From Spirochaetaceae bacterium (lineage in GTDB: Bacteria; Spirochaetota; Spirochaetia; B11-G9), in assembly GCA_015493635.1 (NCBI GenBank), contig WGCU01000045.1:1-34995 (forward strand): 34,995 bases of DNA, written 5' to 3'. A program made the position numbers and the translations under genes. The notes under the pieces were generated by a model. It had not been told where the DNA came from. It worked only from the letters and a program-made list of their open reading frames with translations, and ran no database searches. Below, piece after piece: positions 16,416 to 24,765 of this stretch. The stretch's first letter is position 1. The number at the start of each line of letters is the position of its first letter.

Positions 16416-18231
16416 TGTTCTCCTTCTTTTTACGCTCTTGAGCTGAAAGATAGATCTTTCTAATCCGTATAATTTTGGGAGTAATTTCAACAATTTCATC
16501 ATCTTTTATAAATTGAAGCGCCCGCTCCAGTGTCATACGGAGGATGGGAGTAAGGATAACTGCCTCATCTTTACCGGAGGCTCTCATGTTAGAGAGTTTT
16601 TTTGTTTTTGTAGGATTTACATTTAAATCATTTTCACGGTTATGTTCACCTATTATCATCCCTTCGTATACTTTATCACCAGGTTTTACAAAAAGCGTAC
16701 CCCGGGGCTCAAGATTAAACAGAGCGTAAGGAACAGCTGTTCCCGATCTATCTGCTACAAGACTTCCTGAGAACCGCCTCGTGAAATCTCCCAGATAATC
16801 GCCATATCCCGCAAAGGAGGTATTCATGAGACCCGTACCCCGTGTATCTGTAAGAAATTCATCTCTGTATCCGATAAGAGCTCTTGACGGAGCTTTAAAC
16901 TCAAGACGTACCCTTCCTGTATTTCCGTTACTCATATTGACAAGTTTTGCTTTCCTCCGTGAAAGTTTTTCGGTTACTATTCCGGAAAAACTGTCTGCAC
17001 AGTCAATATAAACGTGTTCCATGGGTTCTTTGCGTTTTCCATCAACAATCCTGAAAATTACCTGAGGCCGTCCTACTGATAATTCAAATCCTTCTCTTCT
17101 CATGGTTTCAATGAGAATCGCCATCTGCAGTTCCCCTCTCCCCTTTACAATCCAGCCATCTCCATCTTCTGCAACTTCTGCTTTCATGGAAACATTCATC
17201 AGTGTTTCTTTGACAAGTCTGTCCCAAATCTTACGCGGCTGTACAAACTTTCCATCAAGTCCTGCATACGGGGAAGTGTTCCGGTAAAATTTCATGAATA
17301 CTGTCGGTTCATCTACGGTTATACGGGGAAGAGCTTTCGGGTGTTCTTTGAAGCAGATTGTGTCGCCTATATGTACATCATCAATACCTGAGAGAACGAT
17401 AATTTCTCCAGCCGCCGCTTCAGTTACTTCTTTAAGTCCCATACCATCATAGGCTTGCAGTTTAGAGACTTTCAGAGGGAGTGCTTCACCAGCCTTATTT
17501 ATACAAACAAGACTCTCTCCTGCGTAGATGTTTCCATTGATAATCTTTCCTATGGCAAGTCTTCCCAGATAGTCTGAATAACTGAGATCTGAAACGAGCA
17601 TCTGAAACGGTTCCTCTTTTTTATACTTCGGTCCTGGCAGTTCTTTAACTATGGTATCAAGGAGAATGTGGATATTCTCACCGGGAGTATCTATACTTTT
17701 CTGAGCAATACCATCTCTTCCTATGGCATAGAGAACGGGGAAATCAAGTTGATCCTCATTGGCATCGAGGTCTATAAGCAAATCATACACTTCATCGAGG
17801 ACAACGAGCGGACGGGCATCATTCCTGTCTATCTTGTTTATAACAACAATTATTTTCAGCCCTTTCTGCAGGGCTTTGTCAAGTACGAAACGTGTCTGGG
17901 GCAGGGGACCTTCTGATGCATCAACAAGAAGTATGGCTCCATCGGCCATGGATAATGCTCTTTCTACTTCTCCTCCAAAATCGGAGTGTCCGGGTGTATC
18001 AATAATATTGATCTTGACACCATTCCAGCCAATGGCACAGTTCTTTGCTGCGATAGTTATACCCCGTTCTTTCTCGAGGTCCATCGTATCCATCAGCCGG
18101 TCATCAACTTTCTGACCTTCCCTGAACAATCCGCTTTGTTTAAACATTGCATCAACAAGGGTGGTTTTCCCATGATCGACATGTGCAATAATAGCTATAT
18201 TTCTAATTGACGTGTTTTCTATTCTGTTCAT
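16393..18231 (-). CDS. typA: Ribosome-associated GTPase TypA/BipA
   Basis: Translation-factor GTPase of 612 aa that binds 70S ribosomes and helps 50S assembly and stress adaptation. G1 is AHVDHGKT (residues about 15-22), G2 RGITI (about 55-59), G3 DTPGHSDFGGEVE (about 78-90) and G4 NKID (about 132-135). The elongation-factor-like domain 2 and domain V follow, and the BipA-specific C-terminal domain contains EPRGTLFVKPGDKVYEGMI. Full length. Only a weak AGG precedes ATG 18231. The basic tail ends at 16393, inside the next small gene. The first gene of a probable two-gene unit, divergent from the YjbQ-family gene. Confidence 0.96.
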   Translation of the reverse strand: MNRIENTSIRNIAIIAHVDHGKTTLVDAMFKQSGLFREGQKVDDRLMDTMDLEKERGITIAAKNCAIGWNGVKINIIDTPGHSDFGGEVERALSMADGAILLVDASEGPLPQTRFVLDKALQKGLKIIVVINKIDRNDARPLVVLDEVYDLLIDLDANEDQLDFPVLYAIGRDGIAQKSIDTPGENIHILLDTIVKELPGPKYKKEEPFQMLVSDLSYSDYLGRLAIGKIINGNIYAGESLVCINKAGEALPLKVSKLQAYDGMGLKEVTEAAAGEIIVLSGIDDVHIGDTICFKEHPKALPRITVDEPTVFMKFYRNTSPYAGLDGKFVQPRKIWDRLVKETLMNVSMKAEVAEDGDGWIVKGRGELQMAILIETMRREGFELSVGRPQVIFRIVDGKRKEPMEHVYIDCADSFSGIVTEKLSRRKAKLVNMSNGNTGRVRLEFKAPSRALIGYRDEFLTDTRGTGLMNTSFAGYGDYLGDFTRRFSGSLVADRSGTAVPYALFNLEPRGTLFVKPGDKVYEGMIIGEHNRENDLNVNPTKTKKLSNMRASGKDEAVILTPILRMTLERALQFIKDDEIVEITPKIIRIRKIYLSAQERKKKENNERSQAR

Positions 18232-18297
18232 TTTAACCTGCTTTATTGTTAATGTGGCATAAGGTATCTCATTGTGAAACTTTGAGCAAGGGCAGGT

Positions 18298-18326
18298 TTG
18301 CAGAACCGATGTTAAAAGTATATACT
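18298..18326 (+). promoter_or_regulatory. Promoter of YjbQ-family gene
   Basis: TTGCAG (18298-18303), a 17-nt spacer and TATACT (18321-18326). The start near 18333 gives a leader of about 12 nt that contains AGGAG, which supports ATG 18345 over the earlier ATGs. Confidence 0.65.
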
Positions 18327-18344
18327 TTCAGCAGGAGAGCATGG

Positions 18345-18758
18345 ATGAAAAGTTACAGAAAAGAACTTGTTTTTAATACGGCAAAGCGGTATGAAATTAT
18401 AAACATTACTGGTGATGTTGAAAAAGCTGTCAGAGAAAGCGGTATCGAGGAGGGATTCTGTCTTGTAAATGCAATGCACATTACAGCAAGTGTTTTTATC
18501 AATGATAACGAGCCGGGCCTTCATAAAGATTACCTTGAATGGCTGGAAAAGCTTGCTCCCTACAGCAGACATGGTTACCATCATAATGTCGGAGAGGATA
18601 ACGGTGACGCTCATTTAAAACGGCAGGTTATGGGACGGGAAGTTATTATTGCAATTACGGGCGGCAATCTTGATTTTGGCCCCTGGGAAGCGGTTTTTTA
18701 CGGCGAATTTGACGGACAGCGCAGGAAACGGGTTCTTATTAAAATTATCGGCGAATGA
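18345..18758 (+). CDS. YjbQ/UPF0047 family protein
   Basis: Small cytoplasmic protein of 137 aa of the YjbQ/UPF0047 family, labelled secondary thiamine-phosphate synthase because some members complement thiE loss weakly. The true role is unknown. Conserved features are [15 protein letters not shown] near 37-51, SRHGYHHN, the AHLKRQVMG histidine segment, and the C-terminal [18 protein letters not shown]. Start ATG 18345 has AGGAG 7 nt upstream and lies just after the promoter. A longer frame to 18246 lacks a ribosome site. Its last 14 nt overlap the convergent ATPase gene. Confidence 0.88.
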   Translation: MKSYRKELVFNTAKRYEIINITGDVEKAVRESGIEEGFCLVNAMHITASVFINDNEPGLHKDYLEWLEKLAPYSRHGYHHNVGEDNGDAHLKRQVMGREVIIAITGGNLDFGPWEAVFYGEFDGQRRKRVLIKIIGE

Positions 18759-19911
18759 AAGTATCGAGAAATTTCTGAAAATCGAAGTGATTTTGAAAAA
18801 GTTCCTTTATCAGAACAATTTTTTCCTCATCATAGATCTGTATTTTACTGTTTGTATAGCTGCTTGATACTATCTGCTCCGCTTTTGCTGTTTCTTCCTG
18901 TACAAGAATTGCCGGTATGCCGCTTTTTTCTATCTGGGTTTCAATTTCCGGCCAGAGAGTTGTAAACTCTCCGCTTGTGAGGATAAGCCCTCCCAGATAT
19001 CCTTTCATTTTCTGTGCGTAACGGACAACTCGGGAACTCCTGTTCCGTGAACTGGCGGCAATAAGTATGACATCTCCCGGTTCGATGTATTTTTCCAGAT
19101 ACATGGCTTCAGCAACGAGAGAGATAACCTTTATTTTATTCAGCGGTGTTTTCCATAGCTTTCCATCGGGGTTTCCAAGCACTTTATGATTTTTAAAACG
19201 TGCTCTGATAACGTTCATTGAAGGGTGGAGAATTCTGTCTACCTGGGGGAGAAATCCTAAAATGCTGATAGGAACCGTATCCTGTGATCTGAACTTTCGA
19301 TTGATAAGATCCTCAGTAAGATAGTGCTTCGTTTGTTCAATTTTTGAGGGGATAACTTTGTTGAACAGGATCCCTCGTACACGGTTTTTATGCAGACGGA
19401 AATAGGAAAGATTCACTTCCATTTTATCAAGTGCTTTCCCGATCCCTCCTTCTGAGATATAGAGAATATCGGCGTCTATAAGGTTGCAGACTTCAGCGTT
19501 TGACAATCCGACAATTCCACCTACACCCGGATGGCCTGTTCCTTCAGCAATAATAATCTTTTTCTGAGAAAGAGAAGTCACTGCTTTTCTAATTCTTACT
19601 TTTAATGTATCAGTAAACGCTTGCTGGCCTGGAGATGATAAAAAGTTTTTGGTAAAACCGGATGGAAGCTGAACAGGGGATATTACTTCCATATCAAGAG
19701 CGGGAACTTCGGTAAAAGCATCAATAATTACCGCGTCCTTATCAAGGGTTTTTCCGGTTGAAAGGTTGACTACTTCCTGACCTACCGGTTTTATATATCC
19801 AAGTTGATCTGATGGGTATTCTCTGCTGAGGAGAGAAAGGAGGCCAAGACTTGTAACGGTTTTCCCTGAATGCTGGCGAGAACCTGCTATATAGATAATG
19901 GTAGGTTTCAT
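18745..19911 (-). CDS. BioD-like/DRTGG ATPase of the Pta N-terminal type
   Basis: Cytoplasmic P-loop protein of 388 aa. The N-terminal half resembles dethiobiotin synthetase/cobyrinate synthase ATPases (AAA_26), with Walker-A-like GSRQHSGKT at 10-18, the substrate-side GYIKPVGQ near 38-45, and [14 protein letters not shown] near 118-131. The C-terminal half (about 220-330) fits a DRTGG domain, as in the N-terminal regulatory part of large phosphotransacetylases. The catalytic Pta domain is absent, so it is a stand-alone regulator or an uncharacterised ligase. The start is ATG 19911, with AAAGGGG 5 nt upstream, rather than the earlier ATG 19968. It has its own promoter at 19940-19968. Confidence 0.8.
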   Translation of the reverse strand: MKPTIIYIAGSRQHSGKTVTSLGLLSLLSREYPSDQLGYIKPVGQEVVNLSTGKTLDKDAVIIDAFTEVPALDMEVISPVQLPSGFTKNFLSSPGQQAFTDTLKVRIRKAVTSLSQKKIIIAEGTGHPGVGGIVGLSNAEVCNLIDADILYISEGGIGKALDKMEVNLSYFRLHKNRVRGILFNKVIPSKIEQTKHYLTEDLINRKFRSQDTVPISILGFLPQVDRILHPSMNVIRARFKNHKVLGNPDGKLWKTPLNKIKVISLVAEAMYLEKYIEPGDVILIAASSRNRSSRVVRYAQKMKGYLGGLILTSGEFTTLWPEIETQIEKSGIPAILVQEETAKAEQIVSSSYTNSKIQIYDEEKIVLIKELFQNHFDFQKFLDTFIRR

Positions 19912-19939
19912 ACATACCCCTTTGACTGTTATATACTGT

Positions 19940-19968
19940 ATTGTAGTATTTGGGTACGGTAATTGCAA
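19940..19968 (-). promoter_or_regulatory. Promoter of BioD-like/DRTGG gene
   Basis: On the minus strand TTGCAA (19963-19968), a 17-nt spacer and TACAAT (19940-19945). Transcription near 19933 gives a leader of about 20 nt, and ATG 19968 would fall outside the transcript. Confidence 0.6.
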
Positions 19969-19990
19969 GTAACGGTTAAACCGTTTCTGT

Positions 19991-20398
19991 TTACGTATCT
20001 TTGTTTACAACTATTGTTCCTTCTATTGTACAGGCAGCTTTTACCGTATTAAAAATGGTACCGTATTTCTCGATATTCATTTTAAGGCGGTCTATCTTTA
20101 AACGTTTATCATTACTGAAAACTGTCAGATGATACTGGACATGATCCATTCTCGGCGGACGCTCATAGCGTTCTGCTGAAACTTCTATGGAAGCACTTTC
20201 ATAAGAGTAATGGAGGAGTTCGGAAAATCGTTCAACATTTTTAAGAATACACGCTGCAAAAGAACCAAGAAAAAGTTCTGCGGGATTCGGCAGCGTATCC
20301 GCTGTCTGTTCTGTTGTCCCAAAGTCTGTTTGAATATCCTTTATTACAAATGATGCATCATTTTTTGCTACTGAATGCGCTGTTATGCTATAGTTCAT
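19991..20398 (-). CDS. OsmC-family protein
   Basis: OsmC/Ohr-fold protein of 135 aa. Family members are thiol peroxidases or uncharacterised relatives. The two expected cysteines are present in SFAACILKNVERF (about residue 51) and VKAACTIEGTI (near the C-terminus). The segment LPNPAELFLGSFAAC is the usual family motif. The Ohr-type subgroup cannot be separated with certainty, and the second half is closer to the general OsmC-like group. The frame is open to 20479. I choose ATG 20398 (MNYSITAHSV) because the promoter TTGACA at 20429-20434 lies just upstream. No ribosome site is visible, and the mRNA may be leaderless. Divergent from the patatin gene. Confidence 0.85.
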   Translation of the reverse strand: MNYSITAHSVAKNDASFVIKDIQTDFGTTEQTADTLPNPAELFLGSFAACILKNVERFSELLHYSYESASIEVSAERYERPPRMDHVQYHLTVFSNDKRLKIDRLKMNIEKYGTIFNTVKAACTIEGTIVVNKDT

Positions 20399-20405
20399 GA
20401 CTATA

Positions 20406-20434
20406 ACGGTATATAAAATATACAATGCTGTCAA
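20406..20434 (-). promoter_or_regulatory. Promoter of osmC-family gene, no leader
   Basis: On the minus strand a perfect TTGACA (20429-20434), a 17-nt spacer and a weak TACCGT (20406-20411). TATACC two bases earlier is an alternative. ATG 20398 is 7 nt after the -10 box. Confidence 0.5.
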
Positions 20435-20463
20435 TTTACATTTATCGTATACAATGTTAAAAT
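20435..20463 (+). promoter_or_regulatory. Promoter of patatin gene, no leader
   Basis: TTTACA (20435-20440), a 17-nt spacer and TAAAAT (20458-20463). ATG 20470 follows after 6 nt. The -35 abuts the -35 of the divergent osmC-family promoter. Confidence 0.6.
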
Positions 20464-20469
20464 AGTTGT

Positions 20470-21462
20470 ATGAAAACAATTCTTTCTATAGATGGAGGTG
20501 GGATTCGGGGAATTCTTCCTGCCAGAATTCTCCAGGAAATGCGTTTCCGCCTGGACAGATCAGGTGAAAATCGTCCCTATTTTAAACTTTTTGATCTCAT
20601 GGCAGGTACTTCAACGGGAGCACTTATTGCACTCGGTCTTTCACTGCCTGATGATGAAAACGGTGAACAGTATCCGGCTTCATCAATTGTGGATTTATAC
20701 AACAAACGGGGCAAGGAAATTTTCCCCTCTTCATATCACCGCCCGATTCACACTGCCATTCAGGCTTTCAGGTATAAATACCCTCCTGAAAAATATGAAA
20801 AACTGCTTCGTGATTTTTTCGGCAATAAAACCATGCAGGATGCGGCTACCAATCTCATCATAACCAGCTTTGATACTGAAGCAATGGAGCCTCACTGTAT
20901 TAAAAACCGTGATACATCAGAAAAACAGGAAAATGATCCTGATTATTACATGCGGGACGCAGCACGGGCTTCTTCTGCAGCTCCTACCTTTTTCCCCCCT
21001 GCATATATAAGCGCTATCGGCGAAGAGGAAAAGAAATTTTCACTTATTGATGGTGCTGTTTTTGCAAGTAATCCTGCAGGATTGGCTTATGTGGAAGCGC
21101 TTAAAATGTTTCCGTCTGAAAAGGATTTTCTTATCCTGTCTCTTGGTACCGGAGATTTTAAGCAGGGCTATTCATACGATGAAGTACGCTCCTGGGGATA
21201 TATGGAGTGGGTGAACCCCATGAAAAACTTTCCTATCGGTTCTATTATGGCTGCCGGGCAGAGTGAAGCTGTTAATCATCAGTTGAGCCGATTGAGTAAT
21301 GTAAAGTATTACCGGTTTAATATTGATATTACCGGATCGGAGTTTTTAATAGATGATGCGGGAGAAGCAAACATGAAGATGCTGTCAGTATATGCTGACA
21401 GCATGATTAAAAAGTACGATACCGAAATAAGTGAATTGTGCAGAATTCTCGGCAACAGATAA
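20470..21462 (+). CDS. Patatin-like phospholipase
   Basis: Cytoplasmic patatin-fold lipase or acyl hydrolase of 330 aa. The oxyanion loop is DGGGIRGILPARIL (about residues 7-20). The nucleophile serine is in GTSTGALIAL (about 46-55, GxSxG). The catalytic aspartate is in DGAVFASNPA (about 195-204). The Ser-Asp dyad is complete. No signal peptide is seen. ATG 20470 has no Shine-Dalgarno sequence and lies 6 nt after a -10 box. CBASS effector patatins look similar, but no cyclase or other defence gene lies beside it, so a housekeeping lipid role is more likely. It is convergent with acr3, about 20 nt apart. Confidence 0.9.
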   Translation: MKTILSIDGGGIRGILPARILQEMRFRLDRSGENRPYFKLFDLMAGTSTGALIALGLSLPDDENGEQYPASSIVDLYNKRGKEIFPSSYHRPIHTAIQAFRYKYPPEKYEKLLRDFFGNKTMQDAATNLIITSFDTEAMEPHCIKNRDTSEKQENDPDYYMRDAARASSAAPTFFPPAYISAIGEEEKKFSLIDGAVFASNPAGLAYVEALKMFPSEKDFLILSLGTGDFKQGYSYDEVRSWGYMEWVNPMKNFPIGSIMAAGQSEAVNHQLSRLSNVKYYRFNIDITGSEFLIDDAGEANMKMLSVYADSMIKKYDTEISELCRILGNR

Positions 21463-21481
21463 ACTCTCTTATTTAATAGGC

Positions 21482-22540
21482 TTACATCTCAACAGATTTT
21501 GCCGGAAACCAATGTCCTGTTTTGTTTGCTATTTTAACTAAAGTAAGCATCACAGGAACTTCGACGAGCACCCCTACAATGGTGGCCAGAGTAACAGGTG
21601 ATGTCGGACCGAAAAGTGAAACGGCAACAGCAACCGCAAGTTCAAAAAAATTGGATGCACCAATCATGCCTGCCGGAGCAGCGATATCATGGGAAATTCT
21701 TAATCTTTTACTGGAAAGGTACGCAATGAAGAAAATAAGAAATGTCTGAATGGTAAGAGGAACGGCTATTAATACAATATCAAGCGCGTTGGTGATAATT
21801 ATCTGCCCCTGATATGAAAAGATAAGTATAAGTGTTAAAAGCAGCCCGCTGATAGTAACCGAGCTGAATTTCGGGATAAAGGTATTATTAAAATAATCAA
21901 TTCCTTTCCGGTTGATAACATGGGTACGTGTGAGTATCCCGCCGGCAAGAGGAATGACAACAAACAGTACTACCGAAAGGAGAAGTGTTCCCCATGGGAT
22001 TGATATTCCGCTTATTCCCAACAGGAAAGCTACAATGGGAGTAAAGGCAAGAAGTATAATAAGGTCATTCGTGGCTACCTGGACAACCGTGTAGGCGGGA
22101 TTTCCTTTTGTTAAGTGGCTCCATACAAATACCATTGCTGTACACGGTGCTGCGCCAAGGAGGATAGCTCCTGCCAGATAATCATGAGCAAGGTTCTGTT
22201 TTATTAACGATCTAAAGACAACAAAAAAGAAAAAATATGCAATACCATACATGGTAAACGGTTTTATTAACCAGTTTGTTATCCATGTTACGAACAGACC
22301 TTTTGGGTTTTTTCTGATGTCCTTAACACTTTTAAAATCAACTTTAATCATCATGGGGTATATCATCAACCAAATAAGAATAGCTATGGGAATGGATACA
22401 TGGGCGTACTCAAATTTACTCAGGAAACGGGGGATTACCGGCAGATACACACCGATAAGTACACCGGCTGCCATGCAAAGAAGTACCCAGACTGATAGGT
22501 ACCGCTCAAAAAAACTTAATCCTGTTTCTTTACTCTTCAT
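21482..22540 (-). CDS. acr3: ACR3-family arsenite efflux permease
   Basis: Inner-membrane arsenite/proton antiporter of 352 aa with about ten membrane segments. ACR3 markers are the conserved cysteine in GAAPCTAMVFVWSHL near 130-145, NPAYTVVQVATNDLIIL, and the C-terminal AAPAGMIGASNFFELAVAVA with its conserved Asn-Phe-Phe-Glu. Full family length. GGAG lies 8 nt before ATG 22540, and the gene begins 3 nt after the arsR1 stop, so the two form an operon. Expected substrate is As(III), possibly Sb(III). Expression should rise when ArsR1 binds arsenite and leaves the palindrome at 22939-22953. No arsenate reductase gene is present in this window. Confidence 0.94.
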   Translation of the reverse strand: MKSKETGLSFFERYLSVWVLLCMAAGVLIGVYLPVIPRFLSKFEYAHVSIPIAILIWLMIYPMMIKVDFKSVKDIRKNPKGLFVTWITNWLIKPFTMYGIAYFFFFVVFRSLIKQNLAHDYLAGAILLGAAPCTAMVFVWSHLTKGNPAYTVVQVATNDLIILLAFTPIVAFLLGISGISIPWGTLLLSVVLFVVIPLAGGILTRTHVINRKGIDYFNNTFIPKFSSVTISGLLLTLILIFSYQGQIIITNALDIVLIAVPLTIQTFLIFFIAYLSSKRLRISHDIAAPAGMIGASNFFELAVAVAVSLFGPTSPVTLATIVGVLVEVPVMLTLVKIANKTGHWFPAKSVEM

Positions 22541-22543
22541 TTT

Positions 22544-22897
22544 TTAGTCTCCAATGCTGCAATGATTTACAGCGCTGTTCTTCCACTGCACGTATTTTTC
22601 ATGCAGTGTGTTCCATGAATCATCCTTTATGATTTTTTTAAATGCTTTTATAAAAATGGTTTTGTTATCGTCAATATTTTTATCCAGAGAATAGTATACC
22701 CATCTGTCCTTGCGTTGATCAGTAACAAGTCCGGAATTAAGAAGATAACGCAGGTGCCGTGATGTTTTTGACTGGGAAAGTTCAAGAATACCTTCCAGAT
22801 CACATACACATAACTCTTTTCCCCAAATAAGGAGTGCTAGGATCATCAGACGGGTAGGGTCTGAAAAAGCTTTAAAAAATTTAACAAGTTCGTCCAT
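22544..22897 (-). CDS. arsR: ArsR-family metalloid-sensing repressor (arsR1)
   Basis: Winged-helix repressor of 117 aa. The As(III)-binding motif ELCVCDL (Cys30, Cys32) lies at the start of the DNA-recognition region, as in classical ArsR. The recognition helix is SQSKTSRHLRYLLNSG, and the wing contains KDRWVYYSLD. Start ATG 22897 has GGAG 9 nt upstream. The frame is open further, but the promoter at 22925-22953 makes the earlier ATG unlikely. It is cotranscribed with acr3 and is probably autoregulated through a 15-nt palindrome overlapping its -35. Confidence 0.92.
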   Translation of the reverse strand: MDELVKFFKAFSDPTRLMILALLIWGKELCVCDLEGILELSQSKTSRHLRYLLNSGLVTDQRKDRWVYYSLDKNIDDNKTIFIKAFKKIIKDDSWNTLHEKYVQWKNSAVNHCSIGD

Positions 22898-22924
22898 TAT
22901 TGTAACTCCATAACCGCATAAACG

Positions 22925-22953
22925 AATATAAGAATATATTGACAATTTGTCAA
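22925..22953 (-). promoter_or_regulatory. arsR1-acr3 promoter with palindromic operator
   Basis: On the minus strand TTGACA (22948-22953), a 17-nt spacer and TATATT (22925-22930). The perfect 15-nt palindrome TTGACAATTTGTCAA at 22939-22953 (7-bp arms, one central base) covers the -35 and part of the spacer. This is a likely operator for ArsR1. Confidence 0.7.
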
Positions 22954-23067
22954 CATGATTCTATGATACTGATGATAGAAAATAATTACCAACCTTTTAC
23001 TTAGCTATTGATAAAAATCGTATTATTCTTAGCTTTGTACAAATAATCATAAAAGGAGAAAATACTC

Positions 23068-23190
23068 ATGGAAAAGAATGAACACCATCATTATGATGAT
23101 TATTCCATCGAACATGTAACGCTCCAGCCCGAATACAAAGCAATTGAAGGAAGATTGAAAGATACGGCTAATTATGATAAAAATAGTTAA
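23068..23190 (+). CDS. Small His/acid-rich peptide gene, 40 aa
   Basis: A short open frame beginning MEKNEHHHYDDYSIEHV, 40 codons plus TAA. AAGGAG lies at 23053-23058, exactly 9 nt before the ATG, as good as any ribosome site in the window. The N-terminus has three histidines and several Asp and Glu and could bind metal, but that is inference. It sits between arsR1 (divergent) and the frameshifted flavoprotein. The operator-containing promoter of that flavoprotein begins 6 nt after its stop. No family is recognised. The A/T-rich 120 nt upstream contains no promoter I can name with confidence. Confidence 0.55.
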   Translation: MEKNEHHHYDDYSIEHVTLQPEYKAIEGRLKDTANYDKNS

Positions 23191-23195
23191 CTATA

Positions 23196-23224
23196 TTGAC
23201 TATATGTGTAAATATACATATCTT
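23196..23224 (+). promoter_or_regulatory. Flavoprotein promoter with ArsR-type operator in the spacer
   Basis: TTGACT (23196-23201), a 17-nt spacer and TATCTT (23219-23224). The near-palindrome ATATGTGTAAATATACATAT at 23202-23221 fills the spacer and touches both boxes. The same left half occurs upstream of the DGC protein gene at 25212-25231. This is likely a repressor site. Confidence 0.68.
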
Positions 23225-23255
23225 AAGCGCATTACTACTTGAGGAGCGGAAAAAA

Positions 23256-24671
23256 ATGAAGAGATACGATGCAATTGTTATCGGGATGGGGCCGGCGGGA
23301 ATGGCTGTTTCTGCAATGGGTGCTGCCATGGGGCTGGATATTCTGGCAGTTGAAGAAAGAAAAGTTGGCGGAGAGTGTCTTAATGTAGGCTGTATACCGA
23401 GTAAAGCGCTGTTGAAAGCCAGTGAGGTTAATTTTTCAGCTTTTGATATGGAGCAGTTTGGTATAAGCTGTCAGTGTGATATGACCACCGATACCCACCG
23501 CACGATGGAAAGTGGTCCGTGGGAAGGTTGGTAAAATAAATAACAAAAAAATGATGAAAGCTTTTGACAGGGTTACCTTGGTACTGAATGAAGGGCCTGC
23601 CGAATTTGTTTCCAGGCATTCTATTTTGGTTAACGGAAAAAAATATTCCGCAAAAAAATATTTATAGCAACGGGAACAGAACCGTCTATTCCTCCTATAC
23701 CGGGCATGGAAGAATTATCAGATGAACAGATGCTGACCAATCTTAATATTTTTGATCTGGAAGAATTCCCGGAGAAGATGATTGTTTTGGGAGGCGGTGC
23801 GATTGGTACAGAAATGGCACAGGCATTTTCCAGGCTTGGAACAAAGATTACGATAATACAGATGGGAGACCATCTTTTGCCTGTTGGAGATAAAGATGCG
23901 GGAAATGTGCTGCAGGATATGTTTGAAAAGGAAGGCATTGCAGTATATAACAATGTGAAAATAGAAAAAATTGAAGTATCGGATGCCCTTATTCATGCGT
24001 ATACAGATAAGGGTGTTTTTGAAGGAAATAAAATTCTGGTAGCTGCAGGGAGAAAACCAGTTTTAAAACCGTTAAAACTGGAAAATGCCGGTATTAAATA
24101 TTCTAAAAAGGGTATTTCGGTTGACCGGAATTTACGGACAAATGTTAAACATATATATGCTGTTGGCGACTGCAACGGGCTTGCTCTTCTTTCACATGCT
24201 GCAATGCATCAGGGTATGCTTGCTTTGATGAATGCCATAAATCCAACACCTTTCAAATTAAAAAGAAATAAATATTATGTTCCCTGGTCCGTGTTTACAA
24301 AGCCTGAAGTTGCTCAGGTTGGGATGAAAGAGTTGGAAGCAAGAGAAAAGGGACTGCGCATAGAGGTTTTTAAAAGAGATTTTATATCATACGGAAGGAC
24401 TGTCGCGGATGGACATCCTGAAGGATTTATAAAAATTATTACCACTAAACGAGGAAAGATACTGGGAGTTACCATTGTAGGGGAATCAGCAAGTGAAATT
24501 ATTCATGAGTGGATACTTGCCATACAGAAGGGGCTTTCCATGTTTGATATCATGATGATGCAGCATTCTTTCCCGACTATCGCCATGATAAACAAGATGA
24601 TAGCTGAAGACTGGATGATGGCTAAAATGAAGAATCCCTGGATTCACAGAATAGCCAAATTGTTTATTTAG
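23256..24671 (+). pseudogene. Mercuric-reductase-like pyridine nucleotide-disulfide oxidoreductase, two frameshifts
   Basis: A FAD/NAD(P) disulfide reductase of about 471 codons when read through. The FAD motif IVIGMGPAGMAV is near residue 7, the redox disulfide GGECLNVGCIPSKALLK near 40-56, and the NAD fold IVLGGGAIGTEMAQAF near 175. The FAD site AVGDCNGLALLSHAA is near 305. The dimer end has HSFPTIAMINK in place of the usual active-site histidine region. ATG 23256 has GAGGAG 9 nt upstream. The reading frame changes twice: near 23470-23485 (after GISCQCDM the correct text moves to the frame reading PPIPTARWKVVRG), and in a run of seven A at 23652-23658, where an eighth A would restore AKKIFIATG. 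The changes cancel and the rest looks conserved. It is either a recent pseudogene or contains sequencing errors. Confidence 0.82.
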
Positions 24672-24693
24672 AAAGACTACCGTTTCTACTGTT

Positions 24694-24743
24694 ATAAGGG
24701 AGCCTGTTCCTTTCATCAACGAGAAAGGATACAAGCTCCTTAT
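24694..24743. terminator. Hairpin between convergent genes
   Basis: 24694-24714 and 24723-24743 are near-complementary 21-nt arms (ATAAGG..AGC..TGT..CCTTTC type), with one bulge on each side and an 8-nt loop. It lies between the flavoprotein and the convergent DGC gene. A bidirectional terminator or processing hairpin is likely. No clear T-run follows on either strand. Confidence 0.5.
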
Positions 24744-24765
24744 TCGGTTAGTACGTCCTTTATGC

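Noticed and set aside
20470-21462. Patatin as a CBASS effector
   Set aside because: No CD-NTase, no accessory defence gene and no partner operon. It has its own promoter and ordinary housekeeping neighbours.
23256-24671. Programmed ribosomal frameshifting in the flavoprotein gene
   Set aside because: Two shifts in opposite directions would be needed, and the first site shows no slippery heptamer. Error or mutation is simpler.
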